Both the position numbers and the translations under genes were made by a program. Positions 25,912-35,110 of a stretch of 64,000 bases of DNA are shown one piece after another. The stretch comes from Nonomuraea dietziae. GTDB lineage: Bacteria > Actinomycetota > Actinomycetes > Streptosporangiales > Streptosporangiaceae. The stretch is from the NCBI RefSeq assembly GCF_014195505.1, contig NZ_JACIBV010000001.1:5518001-5582000 (forward strand). The letters run 5' to 3'. How positions within the stretch are numbered: the stretch's first letter is position 1; each line of letters starts with the position of its first letter. The notes below the pieces were generated by a model. That model worked only from the letters and a program-made list of their open reading frames with translations, made no database searches and was not told the DNA's origin.

Positions 25912-27744
25912 ATGACCAACGATGCGATGAGGAGCCTGCCGCACCGCCTGCGGGAGGCGGCCGCCCGCGGTGTCCTCGTCGACCTGCGGACGGGCGATCC
26001 TGGCGCCGACGATGTCATGGGCTCCGACCGTTGGGACACCGATCGCACGGTACCGGCGGAGACGCTGCGGGCCGTGCTCCTCGGTGGAGTCGAGCGAGTG
26101 CCGGGCGAGGTGGCCGCGGTCCGCCTCGCCGGTGCGCGTATCAGCGGCGTGCTGGACCTCTCCCACGCCGACGTCGAGATCCCGCTGTTCCTGACCGCTT
26201 GCTCATTCACCCATACGCCTGATCTGACCTGGTCCCGCCTCCGTACGGTGGAACTCGACGGCTGCGCCGTACCCGGTCTCACCGCCCGATTCGCCCAAGT
26301 CGAGGGGAGCGTCACGCTGACGTCGTCTGTGATCAGGAAGAGGGCGGATCTCTCCGGTGCCCGCGTCGGCGGACAGCTCGACCTCTCAGGCAGTCGGCTG
26401 TCGCCGCCCGACGACGTGGCCTTCGACGGCTCGGGGCTCCTCGTGGAGGCGGACCTGATCGGGAGACAAGGGTTGGTGAGCACCGGGGAGGTCCGCCTGC
26501 AAGGAGCGAGAGTCGCGGGAAGCGTGCATCTGGAGGAAGCGACCTTCACGGGCGAGGTCCGGCTCAGGAACGCGAACGTCTCCGGCGATCTCGTCCTTTC
26601 CGATGCGTCCATGGACAACGCCGGAGGTACGGTCCTCGACGCCGAACACCTGAACGTCGGTGGCAGCATGCTGTGCTCGCGGGTCACCACGCACGGAGAG
26701 ATCAAGCTGTACTCCGCCCACGTGACGGGCCAGCTCGTCTTCATCGGCGCCCGCCTGGACAACCCCGGCGGCAGCGCTGTGATCTCCGAGGACGGCCTCA
26801 TCACAGGCGGAAGCGTCCTCTTCAATGACGCCGTGGTACGGGGCGCGATCGTGATGTACCGGGCGACCGTGGGCGGAATGCTGAGCTTCATGAACGCGCG
26901 GCTGGAGCATCCCGGCGCCACTGCTCTCGCGCTCGACGGCCTGAGGGTGGAGTCGCTGCTGCACTGCGGAGGCACGTTCACGGCCGAGGGGGGCATCCGG
27001 TTGGGCGGGGCGCGCATCGGGGCGGCCTTCACCCTCGACGGCGCGCTGCTGAGCAATCCGGACGGTCACGCGCTCAGGTGTGCCGACGCCACCATGGCCG
27101 TGCTCAGGCTCCGCACCCGCAAGCCCATCGTGGGGACCGTGGACGTGAGACACGCCCACGTCGGCAACCTGGACGATGATCTGAGCTCCTGGCCCGAACA
27201 CCTTCGCCTGGACGGCTTCACCTACGACGCCCTCGTCTCGCCTGCCACCGTCGAGGAGCGCCTCGCCTGGATCGGCCGCGACACGAACGGGCACCGGCTG
27301 CGCCAGCCCTACGAGCATCTGTCCGCCGTCTACCGCCGTCTCGGCGATGACGCGGCGGCCCGCCAGGTCCTGCTGATCAAACACCGCCGGGGCCGCGTCG
27401 AGCTGCCCTGGTACGGCAGGGCGTGGGGCCGCCTCCAGGACGTGACCGTCGGGTACGGATTCCGGCCCCTGCGTGCGGCGGCGTGGCTGGTCGGCCTGCT
27501 CGTCGCGGGCACGGCGGTCTATGCGCTGAACCCGCCGAAACCGCTCGAGGCCGGGAAGGCGCCCGCGTTCAACCCGCCGTTCTACACGCTGGATCTGTTA
27601 CTTCCCGTGATCGATTTCGGCCAGGAACGCGCCTTCAACCCGACCGGTCCGTGGCAGTGGCTCGCCTACGCCCTCGTCCTGTCGGGCTGGATCCTGGCGA
27701 CCACGATCGTCGCCGCCGTCACACGGTCGCTGAACAGGCAATGA
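25912..27744 (+). CDS. Large membrane-anchored protein with beta-helix-like repeats
   Basis: A 610-aa protein from ATG 25912. Residues about 60-430 are a run of short strands with a recurring A-x-[IV]-x-G-x-[LV]-x-[LF] pattern (for example GARISGVLDLSHADV, GARVGGQLDLSGS, NANVSGDLVLSDAS), resembling a degenerate pentapeptide/right-handed beta-helix. Two hydrophobic segments close the protein (about 520-540 and 580-605), separated by a LLLPVIDFGQ motif. Streptomyces relatives are often called membrane-associated oxidoreductases, but no cofactor site is visible. It follows the radical SAM gene by 282 bp; whether it belongs to that locus is unknown. Confidence 0.85.
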   Translation: MTNDAMRSLPHRLREAAARGVLVDLRTGDPGADDVMGSDRWDTDRTVPAETLRAVLLGGVERVPGEVAAVRLAGARISGVLDLSHADVEIPLFLTACSFTHTPDLTWSRLRTVELDGCAVPGLTARFAQVEGSVTLTSSVIRKRADLSGARVGGQLDLSGSRLSPPDDVAFDGSGLLVEADLIGRQGLVSTGEVRLQGARVAGSVHLEEATFTGEVRLRNANVSGDLVLSDASMDNAGGTVLDAEHLNVGGSMLCSRVTTHGEIKLYSAHVTGQLVFIGARLDNPGGSAVISEDGLITGGSVLFNDAVVRGAIVMYRATVGGMLSFMNARLEHPGATALALDGLRVESLLHCGGTFTAEGGIRLGGARIGAAFTLDGALLSNPDGHALRCADATMAVLRLRTRKPIVGTVDVRHAHVGNLDDDLSSWPEHLRLDGFTYDALVSPATVEERLAWIGRDTNGHRLRQPYEHLSAVYRRLGDDAAARQVLLIKHRRGRVELPWYGRAWGRLQDVTVGYGFRPLRAAAWLVGLLVAGTAVYALNPPKPLEAGKAPAFNPPFYTLDLLLPVIDFGQERAFNPTGPWQWLAYALVLSGWILATTIVAAVTRSLNRQ

Positions 27745-27764
27745 GGTGCGGGTGAGTGACACCG

Positions 27765-27965
27765 GCATCCGGTCCGTCGTGTCGCTACCCGTACGGCCGG
27801 CCAGCCATCGCCTGGTCGCGTCGATGTCGGCGGCCGGGCGACCTGGCTTGCCGGTCGCGAGCTGGTGCATGGCGCGCACCAGGCACCCGGCCCTGGTGCC
27901 ATGGCTGTACAGATCAGGCAGGACCGCCGCGTACCCCTGCTCGGCGAACAGGTCCACCACATCCG
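27765..27965 (-). pseudogene. Dienelactone hydrolase fragment
   Basis: On the minus strand this stretch encodes VVDLFAEQGYAAVLPDLY, SHGTRAGCLVRAMHQLA and DIDATRRWLAGR, which is the internal part of dienelactone hydrolase (the segment before the nucleophile). Both ends of the gene are missing. It is a relic squeezed between the beta-helix protein and the conservon. Confidence 0.6.
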
Positions 27966-27982
27966 TGCGCGAGCCGGCCGGG

Positions 27983-28582
27983 TCAGGCCACGGGGTGCGG
28001 GGCGGAGCGGGACCGGGCGGCCATCAGGTGGTCGATGAGCGCCAGCAGCACGTCGCGGCCCGCCGTCCGGTCGCGGGCGTCACAGAGCACCAGCGGCACC
28101 TGGGGATCGAGATCGAGTGCCCTGCGGATCTCCTCCTGTGTCCTGTCCCTGACGCCGTGGAAGCAGTTGACGCCGACGACGAAGGGGATGCCGCGGCTCT
28201 CGAAGAAGTCGATCGACGCGAAGCTCACATCCAGCCGGCGCGTGTCCACCAGGACAACCGCGCCCATGGCTCCGTTGACGAGGTCGTTCCACATGAACCA
28301 GAAGCGTTCCTGCCCCGGGGTGCCGAACAGGTAGAGCACGAGCTCGCTGCTGATGGTGATGCGGCCGAAGTCCAGTGCCACGGTAGTGGTGGACTTGCCG
28401 CTCACCCCTTCCAGATCGTCCACGCCGACGCTGGCATGGGTCAGGTACTCCTCGGTGCGCAGAGGGGCGACCTCACTCACCGCGCCGACCAGGGTCGTCT
28501 TCCCGACGCCGAATCCACCGGCGATAAGGATCTTCACTGCCAGGGGAGCAGCGTCCCCTTGGTCAGAGATTGCGTAGCCCAT
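27983..28582 (-). CDS. cvnD: Conservon GTP-binding protein (CvnD-type)
   Basis: A 199-aa small Ras/Mgl-like GTPase. The P-loop is GGFGVGKTT, G3 is the FGTPGQERF box, and a NCFHG segment replaces the classic NKxD. CvnD proteins act with the roadblock protein CvnB as a switch downstream of the sensor kinase CvnA. Its ATG overlaps the 3' end of the DUF742 gene by 20 nt, the usual conservon spacing. It ends the operon. Confidence 0.95.
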   Translation of the reverse strand: MGYAISDQGDAAPLAVKILIAGGFGVGKTTLVGAVSEVAPLRTEEYLTHASVGVDDLEGVSGKSTTTVALDFGRITISSELVLYLFGTPGQERFWFMWNDLVNGAMGAVVLVDTRRLDVSFASIDFFESRGIPFVVGVNCFHGVRDRTQEEIRRALDLDPQVPLVLCDARDRTAGRDVLLALIDHLMAARSRSAPHPVA

Positions 28583-28961
28583 CCCTCACCGCCTCAAGGA
28601 TCGTCATGCTGGGGAAGCCGCCTGCCTGCGCGAAGGCGAGCGGTGGCCGGGACCGCATCTGACCGGCCTCGATCAGATCGCCTATGAGGATCTTGGTCAC
28701 CGACACCGGGAGGTTCAGCGCGGAGGCGACCTCGGCCACCGCCAGCGGCCGCGCGCACAGAGTCAGGATGGTGCGGTGCTCCGGCTGCATCCTCCTCAGC
28801 CCGTGTCCGGTGTCCGACGAGACCTCGGACATCGTCGTCACCAGGGTGATCAGTGTCAGGTCGTCCCGCTCGGGCGCGGTCCGTCCGCCGGTGATCGTGT
28901 AGGGACGGACAAGCGACTCGTCGGCGTCATCGTCGTCGAACCCCTCCGTCCAGTGCTTCAT
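28563..28961 (-). CDS. cvnC: Conservon DUF742 protein (CvnC-type)
   Basis: A 132-aa protein with the DUF742 start RPYTITGGRT and a winged-helix-like remainder (AEVASALNLPVSVTKILIGD). DUF742 proteins are the constant third member of cvnABCD. It overlaps its neighbours on both sides (4 nt with the roadblock gene, 20 nt with the GTPase), showing coupled translation. Confidence 0.95.
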   Translation of the reverse strand: MKHWTEGFDDDDADESLVRPYTITGGRTAPERDDLTLITLVTTMSEVSSDTGHGLRRMQPEHRTILTLCARPLAVAEVASALNLPVSVTKILIGDLIEAGQMRSRPPLAFAQAGGFPSMTILEAVRDGLRNL

Positions 28962-29389
28962 CCGTGTCTCCCCGCGTCATCGGGCTGCGGCGTGCGCGCG
29001 TCCGTTCCCAGCCGCTGGCCGACCTGCTGGACCAGGGTGTGCATCGCGACGGTCATCAGTTCGGCGTCGACCTCCTGGGACGCGACCACGGCCAGATGAG
29101 TGCCGCGGCCCGCAGCCGTGACGAACAACCACAGGTCGGCCATCTCGATGATGACCTGCTGGACCGGTCCGCCACTGAAGAGCTGCCCCACACCGCGAGC
29201 CAGGCTCTGCTGGCCGGTGGCGATCGCGGCGAGGCGTTCGGCGTCCGAGCGTTCGATGGTCTGGGATCGGCTGATCACCAGGCCGTCGTCGGACAGCACG
29301 ACGGCGTGCCGGGTGCCCGCGACCTGATTGACCAGGCCGTCAAGGAGCCAGTCCAGGCCTGCGTCGGTGGCGGTGGTTCGCTGCGTCAT
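28958..29389 (-). CDS. cvnB: Conservon roadblock/LC7 protein (CvnB-type)
   Basis: A 143-aa roadblock/LC7 domain protein (LDWLLDGLVNQVAGTRHAVVL at the start of the fold, shown here in part; GVGQLFSGGPVQQVIIEM in the middle). It is the expected GTPase-activating or scaffold partner of CvnD. ATG 29389 is taken as start because GGAAGA lies just upstream; a TTG at 29395 is the alternative. Confidence 0.93.
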   Translation of the reverse strand: MTQRTTATDAGLDWLLDGLVNQVAGTRHAVVLSDDGLVISRSQTIERSDAERLAAIATGQQSLARGVGQLFSGGPVQQVIIEMADLWLFVTAAGRGTHLAVVASQEVDAELMTVAMHTLVQQVGQRLGTDARTPQPDDAGRHG

Positions 29390-29391
29390 CT

Positions 29392-31887
29392 TCAATCTTC
29401 CGTCGTAGGGGAGCCGGGCTCGGGGGATCCGTCCGGCCGGGACTCGAAGGCGTCGTCGCCGGTCCGGCGCCTGCGGGACTGCCTCTGGAACGCGCCGATC
29501 GTGGCACTGGATCGGGCGGGCCGGTCCCGTACCGCCCAGATGTCCTGGTCCGTCTGTTCGTCCCTGTCCGCCGGAACTCTGAGCTCGGTGACCAGGTTGG
29601 CCTGGCGGACCCGCTGGGGCAGCGGCTGGAGGTCGGGCGACGGAGGTGCCTCGTCCCGATCCGGCGATCCGGCGGCGGGTGCTGTCACGTAGGCCATCGC
29701 GCGTCCTCTGGAGCGAGTCGGCAACTGCGCGTCCTCGTACGGCGGGCGAGGACCGGCCGTACCTTCCTGCGGGCGGGGCTGCGGACCACTGGGGCCACCC
29801 TGGGGGACCTCCTCGGAGAGCTCGGCCGGTGGCGCGGGTACCGCGCGAGGGCGCTCCACCACCAGCGGTTCAGGGAGCAGCACGATGACACGGGTGCCGC
29901 CGAAGGCGGACGGCCGCAGCTCCACCTGGAGGCCAAGGCCCGCGGAGAGCCGGGCGACCACGTAGAGACCGAACCGCACGTCGTCGGCGTGGGTCATCAC
30001 GTCGAGCTGCGGCGGCGAGTGCATCAGGGCGTTGGCGGCGGCGTACTGCTCGGGCTCCATGCCCAGGCCGCGGTCCTCGATCTCCACGGCGATGCCCCTG
30101 CTGACCGGTGCGGCCCGCACCTCGACGGGGGTCAGCGGCTTGGAGAAGGCGGTGGCGTTCTCCATCAGCTCCGCCAGGACGTGGACCAGCGGACCCACCG
30201 CGCGCTCGGCCACCCAGGGCTCGCCCTCGACCTCGATCGCGATCCTTCGGTAGTCCTGGACCTCGCCCTGCGCGGCGCGCAGCACGTCGAGCAGGCGTAC
30301 CGGCTTGCGCCAGCGGCGCTGCGGCTGCCCGCCGCCGAGGATCACCAGGTTCTCCTCGTAGCGGCGCAGTCGAGCGGTGAGGTGGTCCAGGTCGAACAGG
30401 CCCTCCAGCACCTCGGGGTCCTCGTGCCTGCGTTCCAGTTCGTCCAGCTTCTTCAGCTGCAGGCCGATGAGGATCTGGGTACGGCGGGCGATGCGCTGAA
30501 GCATGCGCTGGAAGCCACGGTGCTGTTCGGCCTGCCGTACGGCGGTGAGCACCGCGCTGCGGCTGGCCAGGTTGAGGGCCTGCCCGAGCTCGCCGAGCTC
30601 GTCAGGTGTGGGCTCGATGACGCGCACTTCCGCGTCGACGTCGACGTCCTCGCCGCGCTCCAGCCGGGAGACCACGTCGGGCAGCCGCTCCTGGAGCTCG
30701 TGGGCGTTCTGACGCAGGTGGAGGATGCGCCGGCGAAGAATGGAGGTGAGGCGCCAGCTCGTGAAGATCACCAGGCCCAGGGCGAGCAGGCCGATGGAGG
30801 TGATGCTGATGAAAATCACGAAGATCTGGTAGGCGTGGGTGTAACCGACCCTGGCGACGTTCTCGAGCCGGAGGCTGAGGAGTTCCACCAGTTGCTTGGT
30901 GACGGTGTCCACCGAGGTGCGCCATGCGGGGCCGACGTCGCGGAGTGCCACCTGCTCGCCCTCGACGCCGGTCCCTGAGGTGACCAGCCGCCCCTCCAGG
31001 GCGGTCATGGCCTCCCACGCCTTGCTGGTCGTCAGCGTGGCGTACTTGGTCTCGTTGCCGGTGAGACTGGGGATCACCCTGGACCGCAGGAGGTGCTTCC
31101 TGGTGCCGATGGCGTCGGCGACGAGGCCGTACTCCTCCCTCGTCAGGTGCCCCTTCTCCCAGCCGCGGGCCAGAACGGCGTCCTGGCGGCCGATCATGTC
31201 GACGACCCAGAAGAGGTCGACCAGTGTCTGCGCCTTGCTGGTCACCTCGGCGTGATCGGTCTGGCTGAGGGCGCTCAACACGCTGAGATCCGACTCGAGG
31301 ACGCCGCTGTAGTAGTCGAACGCCTTCTGCTCACTGGACCAACCGGCGTCCACCGCCTGGCGCTGCTGGTCGAGGAGGCCGAGGCCGCGTTCGGTCCTGG
31401 CGATGGCGTCGGTGAGCCCCTCCTGCGCGTAGGCGGGCTTCAGGGCGGCCAGCGGCCGGAAGGCGTTCACGGCCTGGTCGGTCTCCGCGCGCTGCTTGGC
31501 GAGCTTGTCGCGGGTGGTGCTGTGCGGGGTGGCCTGCACCTCCGCGGTGAGCCGTCGCTCCCGGTCAAGGCTGAAGAACAGGTTGGCCGCGGGTCCGCCG
31601 ACGGTGGTGGTGGCCAGGTCCAGCTGGGCCTCCTCCGCCCGCCACTGGGAGGACAGCTGGTACATGCCCGAGGCCAACAGCGGGGCGAAGGTGACGCTCG
31701 GCACGAACACGACGATGATCAGCACGGTACGCAAGGGCAGGCGGCGGGAGCCACCCAGCCGGCGCGACCGGCCGCTGGTCGCCCCTGTTGACCCGTTCTC
31801 CTCGCCCACGGCTCCCTTTCGTCGTCGCCCGACCCTGCCCAATCCAGCCACGTGCAGGACACTCTCCTCATTGGTCGGTGCGTCCAT
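29392..31887 (-). CDS. cvnA: Conservon sensor histidine kinase-like protein with nitrate/nitrite-sensing-like domain (CvnA-type)
   Basis: An 831-aa protein from ATG 31887. After a basic N-terminus there is a membrane helix (about 50-72), a large helical extracytoplasmic domain of the nitrate/nitrite-sensing (NIT) kind (about 75-340), a second helix (about 355-380), a HAMP-like linker, and an ATPase domain with ELMENATAFS as N-box and EDRGLGM as G1 box. The last 180 residues are Pro/Arg-rich and disordered. It heads cvnABCD. Conservons tune development and antibiotic production in Streptomyces; the ligand is unknown. Confidence 0.93.
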   Translation of the reverse strand: MDAPTNEESVLHVAGLGRVGRRRKGAVGEENGSTGATSGRSRRLGGSRRLPLRTVLIIVVFVPSVTFAPLLASGMYQLSSQWRAEEAQLDLATTTVGGPAANLFFSLDRERRLTAEVQATPHSTTRDKLAKQRAETDQAVNAFRPLAALKPAYAQEGLTDAIARTERGLGLLDQQRQAVDAGWSSEQKAFDYYSGVLESDLSVLSALSQTDHAEVTSKAQTLVDLFWVVDMIGRQDAVLARGWEKGHLTREEYGLVADAIGTRKHLLRSRVIPSLTGNETKYATLTTSKAWEAMTALEGRLVTSGTGVEGEQVALRDVGPAWRTSVDTVTKQLVELLSLRLENVARVGYTHAYQIFVIFISITSIGLLALGLVIFTSWRLTSILRRRILHLRQNAHELQERLPDVVSRLERGEDVDVDAEVRVIEPTPDELGELGQALNLASRSAVLTAVRQAEQHRGFQRMLQRIARRTQILIGLQLKKLDELERRHEDPEVLEGLFDLDHLTARLRRYEENLVILGGGQPQRRWRKPVRLLDVLRAAQGEVQDYRRIAIEVEGEPWVAERAVGPLVHVLAELMENATAFSKPLTPVEVRAAPVSRGIAVEIEDRGLGMEPEQYAAANALMHSPPQLDVMTHADDVRFGLYVVARLSAGLGLQVELRPSAFGGTRVIVLLPEPLVVERPRAVPAPPAELSEEVPQGGPSGPQPRPQEGTAGPRPPYEDAQLPTRSRGRAMAYVTAPAAGSPDRDEAPPSPDLQPLPQRVRQANLVTELRVPADRDEQTDQDIWAVRDRPARSSATIGAFQRQSRRRRTGDDAFESRPDGSPEPGSPTTED

Positions 31888-32388
31888 GACGAAAAATCGC
31901 CAAAGTAGGCGATTGGTGCCTGATAGTAGCGATACGGCAGTCAAGGCGGAAAGCCCTCGTTTCATTGGGCTGCGGGGCGCTTCCGCATGTCACGGTCCAT
32001 CACGCGGGCCCCCTGCCGAGGGCTTCGCCCGGTCAGTGCGCTGGAGGGCGGACCGTACGGTTCTCGGCTCTTGGCGGTGGCAGACCAGGCAGGTCGCCGC
32101 GTCGGCCACCAGGCACTCAGGCGAGCGCGTCAGCCTCGTCGAGCGACGCCGAAGCGGCGCATGTCCTCGACATCGCCGAAGAGGGCCGGTCCGGGCATTT
32201 GCCCACGTAGAAGGGTGTCGATCCGCCGCTCACCCCGTTACCGTAGGTTCTAATGGCCCTACGCGCCGGCCCGCCCGAAGAGGCCCCGGCCAGGCTCGGC
32301 CCTGGGATACGCGTCCCTTTTCATACCGCCACGGCACCCGCGGGGAGACCCTGGCGACCGCCCGGTTCTTCATCCGGAAAGAGTCAGC
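31888..32388. other. Gene-free stretch between divergent cvnA and the methyltransferase
   Basis: About 500 bp between two divergent genes. Frames here have no recognisable content. It must hold both promoters. I see only short GC-rich inverted repeats (for example CGCCGAAGCGGCG near 32147) and no convincing operator. Confidence 0.5.
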
Positions 32389-33492
32389 ATGAACGCCTTG
32401 GAGACCGCCACCAACGCCGATGCCGAGCGCACCGACCGACTCGTCGAGCGCCTGTTCGAGAACACCTTGGGCGCCCTCGAACTGTTCTCTGTCTACCTGG
32501 GCGGCGAGCTCGGCCTCTACCGCGCCCTCCAGGAGCACGGCCCGTTGACGGCGGCGCAGTTGAGCGAGAAGGCCGGCATAGCACCCCGGTACGCCACCGA
32601 GTGGCTGGAGCAGCAGGCCGTCGCGGGACTGGTGGAGACCGATCCGGACGTCCCGGGCGAGGAGCGCCGCTACCGGCTCGACCCCGCGCACGCCCGGGTG
32701 CTGACCGACGCCGACGATCCCGCGCACGCCGCGCCGTTCGCGCACATGCTCGCCGGGATCGGCGGCGTCATCTCCCAGGTCGCGCAGGCCTACCGCACCG
32801 GCGCAGGCGTGCCGTACGAGGAGTACGGGAGGGCCTTCCGCCACGGCCAGGGGCACATCAACCGGCCCGCCTTCACCCACGAGCTGGCGGGCACCTGGAT
32901 CGCCGCCATGCCCGACGTCCTGACCCGGCTGGAGGCGGCGCCTCACCCGCGCGTCGCCGACGTCGGCTGCGGGCAGGGCTGGTCGGCCATCGCGGTCGCT
33001 CGCGCCTTCCCCAACGCGGTGGTGGACGGCCTGGACGCGGACGCCTCCTCGATCGCCGACGCGCGCGCCCACGCCGAGCAGGCCGGTCTCGGTGACCGCG
33101 TCCGTCTGATGCACGCCGACGCGACGTCCCTGCGCGACACAGGACCGTACGACCTCGTGCTCCTCATGGAGGTCCTGCACGATCTGTCCAGGCCGGTGGA
33201 GACGCTAGGGGCGATACGCGACGCCCTGGCCGAGGACGGCGTGGTCCTCGTCGCCGACGAGCGGGTGGCCGACCGCTTCACCGCGCCGGGGGACGAGGTG
33301 GAGCGGATGATGTACGGCTGGAGCGTCACGCACTGCCTGCCCACCCAACTCGTCGAGAAGCCCTCGGCGGCCGTCGGCACCGTGCTGCGGACCGATACCG
33401 TCAATGGGTACGCCTCGGAGGCGGGCTTCGGACGGTGCACCGTGCTGCCGGTCGAGAACGACTTCTTCCGCCTCTACCGGCTCGACCGCTGA
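32389..33492 (+). CDS. Class I SAM-dependent methyltransferase with winged-helix N-terminus
   Basis: A 367-aa protein. Residues about 40-100 form a dimerisation winged helix (LTAAQLSEKAGIAPRYATEWL). The SAM-binding domain has motif I VADVGCGQGWS and the acidic loop VDGLDAD. The lay-out matches O-methyltransferase-like enzymes and the transcriptional-regulator/methyltransferase group seen in actinobacteria. The substrate is unknown. The ATG at 32389 is preceded by GGAAAGAGTC. It is convergent with the P450 gene and not obviously in an operon with it. Confidence 0.92.
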   Translation: MNALETATNADAERTDRLVERLFENTLGALELFSVYLGGELGLYRALQEHGPLTAAQLSEKAGIAPRYATEWLEQQAVAGLVETDPDVPGEERRYRLDPAHARVLTDADDPAHAAPFAHMLAGIGGVISQVAQAYRTGAGVPYEEYGRAFRHGQGHINRPAFTHELAGTWIAAMPDVLTRLEAAPHPRVADVGCGQGWSAIAVARAFPNAVVDGLDADASSIADARAHAEQAGLGDRVRLMHADATSLRDTGPYDLVLLMEVLHDLSRPVETLGAIRDALAEDGVVLVADERVADRFTAPGDEVERMMYGWSVTHCLPTQLVEKPSAAVGTVLRTDTVNGYASEAGFGRCTVLPVENDFFRLYRLDR

Positions 33493-33735
33493 GGCCGGCG
33501 ACCTGCTTGGCGCTCGTCGTCGCTCCCGATCCACCAGCACGCGACCCGCGACGTCGACCGCTCAGCATGCGCCGGCGGCGACCTGGAACTTGTTCACCGC
33601 GGCGTGCCGGCAAGCGTGCTGTGATCGCGAGCCGTCCCGGCCTCGGCCAGGCCGAACCCTCGTGCTCGATCAGGTGCGGAAAGCCCCCGTGACGGTGCCG
33701 CCGACGCCGTCTGCGGTCAGGTGGTCGCCCGTACC

Positions 33736-34953
33736 TCAGCCTCCCTTGACCGGGAGCCGGTGCGGGCGATGGATCAGCCCGTCGTTGGTCCAGCGCAGCG
33801 TCGACAAGTCCTCCTGGGGCCGGAGGGAGGGCAGCCGCGTCACCAAGGCGCGGAAGGCTTCCTGCAGTTCCATCCTGGCCAGATTCGCGCCCAGGCAGTA
33901 GTGGGGGCCGTGGCCGAACGCCAGGTGCGGGTTGGGCGGCGCCTTCCCCGCGAATCTCCGGATGTCGAACCGCAGCGGGTCGTCGAACACCGACGGGTCG
34001 TGGTTGGCGCCCGTGGGGTTGGGCAGCACGACCGTGCCCTTGGGAATCACGCCGCCGGACAGCTCGATGTCCTCGGTGACCAGCCTGAGCAGGCCGTTCC
34101 CTCCGGGACCTTCACAGCGCAGGATCTCCTCCACCGCCGGTCCCAGGAGTTCGGGACGGGCCGCCAGCTGCGCGTACTGGTCAGGGTGGCACAGAAGGCG
34201 GAACGCGCCTCGGATGATGATCGACGCGGTGGTCTCGTGCCCCGCCATGATCAGCGTGAACACCATGTGGGTCAGCTCCGACTCGCTGAGCCTGTCCCCC
34301 TCGTCGCGCGCCCCGATGAGCAGGTCGATGAGGTCGTCGCCCGGCGTGACCCGGTGCTCGGCGATCAGCTCCCCGGCGTACGCCATGAACGCGGCGAATC
34401 CCTCTCCCCTGGCCTCGGCGCTCGCCTCGGACGTGGACAGGAACATCTCCGTCCAGCCGCGGAACTGACCGAACCGGTCCATCGGGACGCCGAGCATCTC
34501 GCAGATCACTCGCGCGGGCAGCGGCAGGGCGAAATCGGTGACCAGGTCGAACTCCTGGCCGGCGGCGTCGATCAGCTCGTGGGCGATCGCCGCCGCGCGC
34601 GGCCGCCAGCGTTCGATATGTCTGGGTGTGAAGGTGCCCTGCATGATGCGGCGGTAACGCGTGTGCTCCGGCGGGTCCTGGTTGATCAGCGCCGAGGGGT
34701 CGTCCTCGAGGGAGGTGCCGCTGACCATGCGGGGAAGCCCGGGTGCCCGCAGGTTGCGGCTGCTGGCCGGCGAGGTGAGAACGGCACGAACGTCCTCATA
34801 ACGGACAATCATGGGCACCCGGTCTCCACTCGGCATCGTGACGGGCTCCGTCGAAGCCTCGGCGAGCCTGCGGGCCAGGTCAGGGGAGGCAGTGCCGAGC
34901 GGACCGGGCGGAAGGTCGGGCCATGGCCATGCGGTGCTGGACAGTTCCGTCAT
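33736..34953 (-). CDS. Cytochrome P450
   Basis: A 405-aa soluble bacterial P450. The I-helix motif is AGHETTA, the ExxR motif EEILR, and the haem-binding loop FGHGPHYCLGANLAR with axial Cys353. ATG 34953 has AGGAGG 5 nt upstream; the longer upstream frame is discarded. Bacterial CYPs of this size hydroxylate small molecules with a ferredoxin partner, which is not encoded nearby. A role in secondary metabolism is possible, but no biosynthetic core gene is present. Confidence 0.95.
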   Translation of the reverse strand: MTELSSTAWPWPDLPPGPLGTASPDLARRLAEASTEPVTMPSGDRVPMIVRYEDVRAVLTSPASSRNLRAPGLPRMVSGTSLEDDPSALINQDPPEHTRYRRIMQGTFTPRHIERWRPRAAAIAHELIDAAGQEFDLVTDFALPLPARVICEMLGVPMDRFGQFRGWTEMFLSTSEASAEARGEGFAAFMAYAGELIAEHRVTPGDDLIDLLIGARDEGDRLSESELTHMVFTLIMAGHETTASIIIRGAFRLLCHPDQYAQLAARPELLGPAVEEILRCEGPGGNGLLRLVTEDIELSGGVIPKGTVVLPNPTGANHDPSVFDDPLRFDIRRFAGKAPPNPHLAFGHGPHYCLGANLARMELQEAFRALVTRLPSLRPQEDLSTLRWTNDGLIHRPHRLPVKGG

Positions 34954-35110
34954 GAGCGCCTCCTGGCGATGCCGTCCGACGAGCCCCATGAACGTACGAA
35001 ACAGCCCGTGTCCGGTCAATGACTCAGCGGCCGCATCCCCCTTGAGAGAGTCTGAGACCCGAGAACGCTCGGTCATGGGCGCCCAGGAGATTCGAACGCC
35101 GCCGCGCTCT

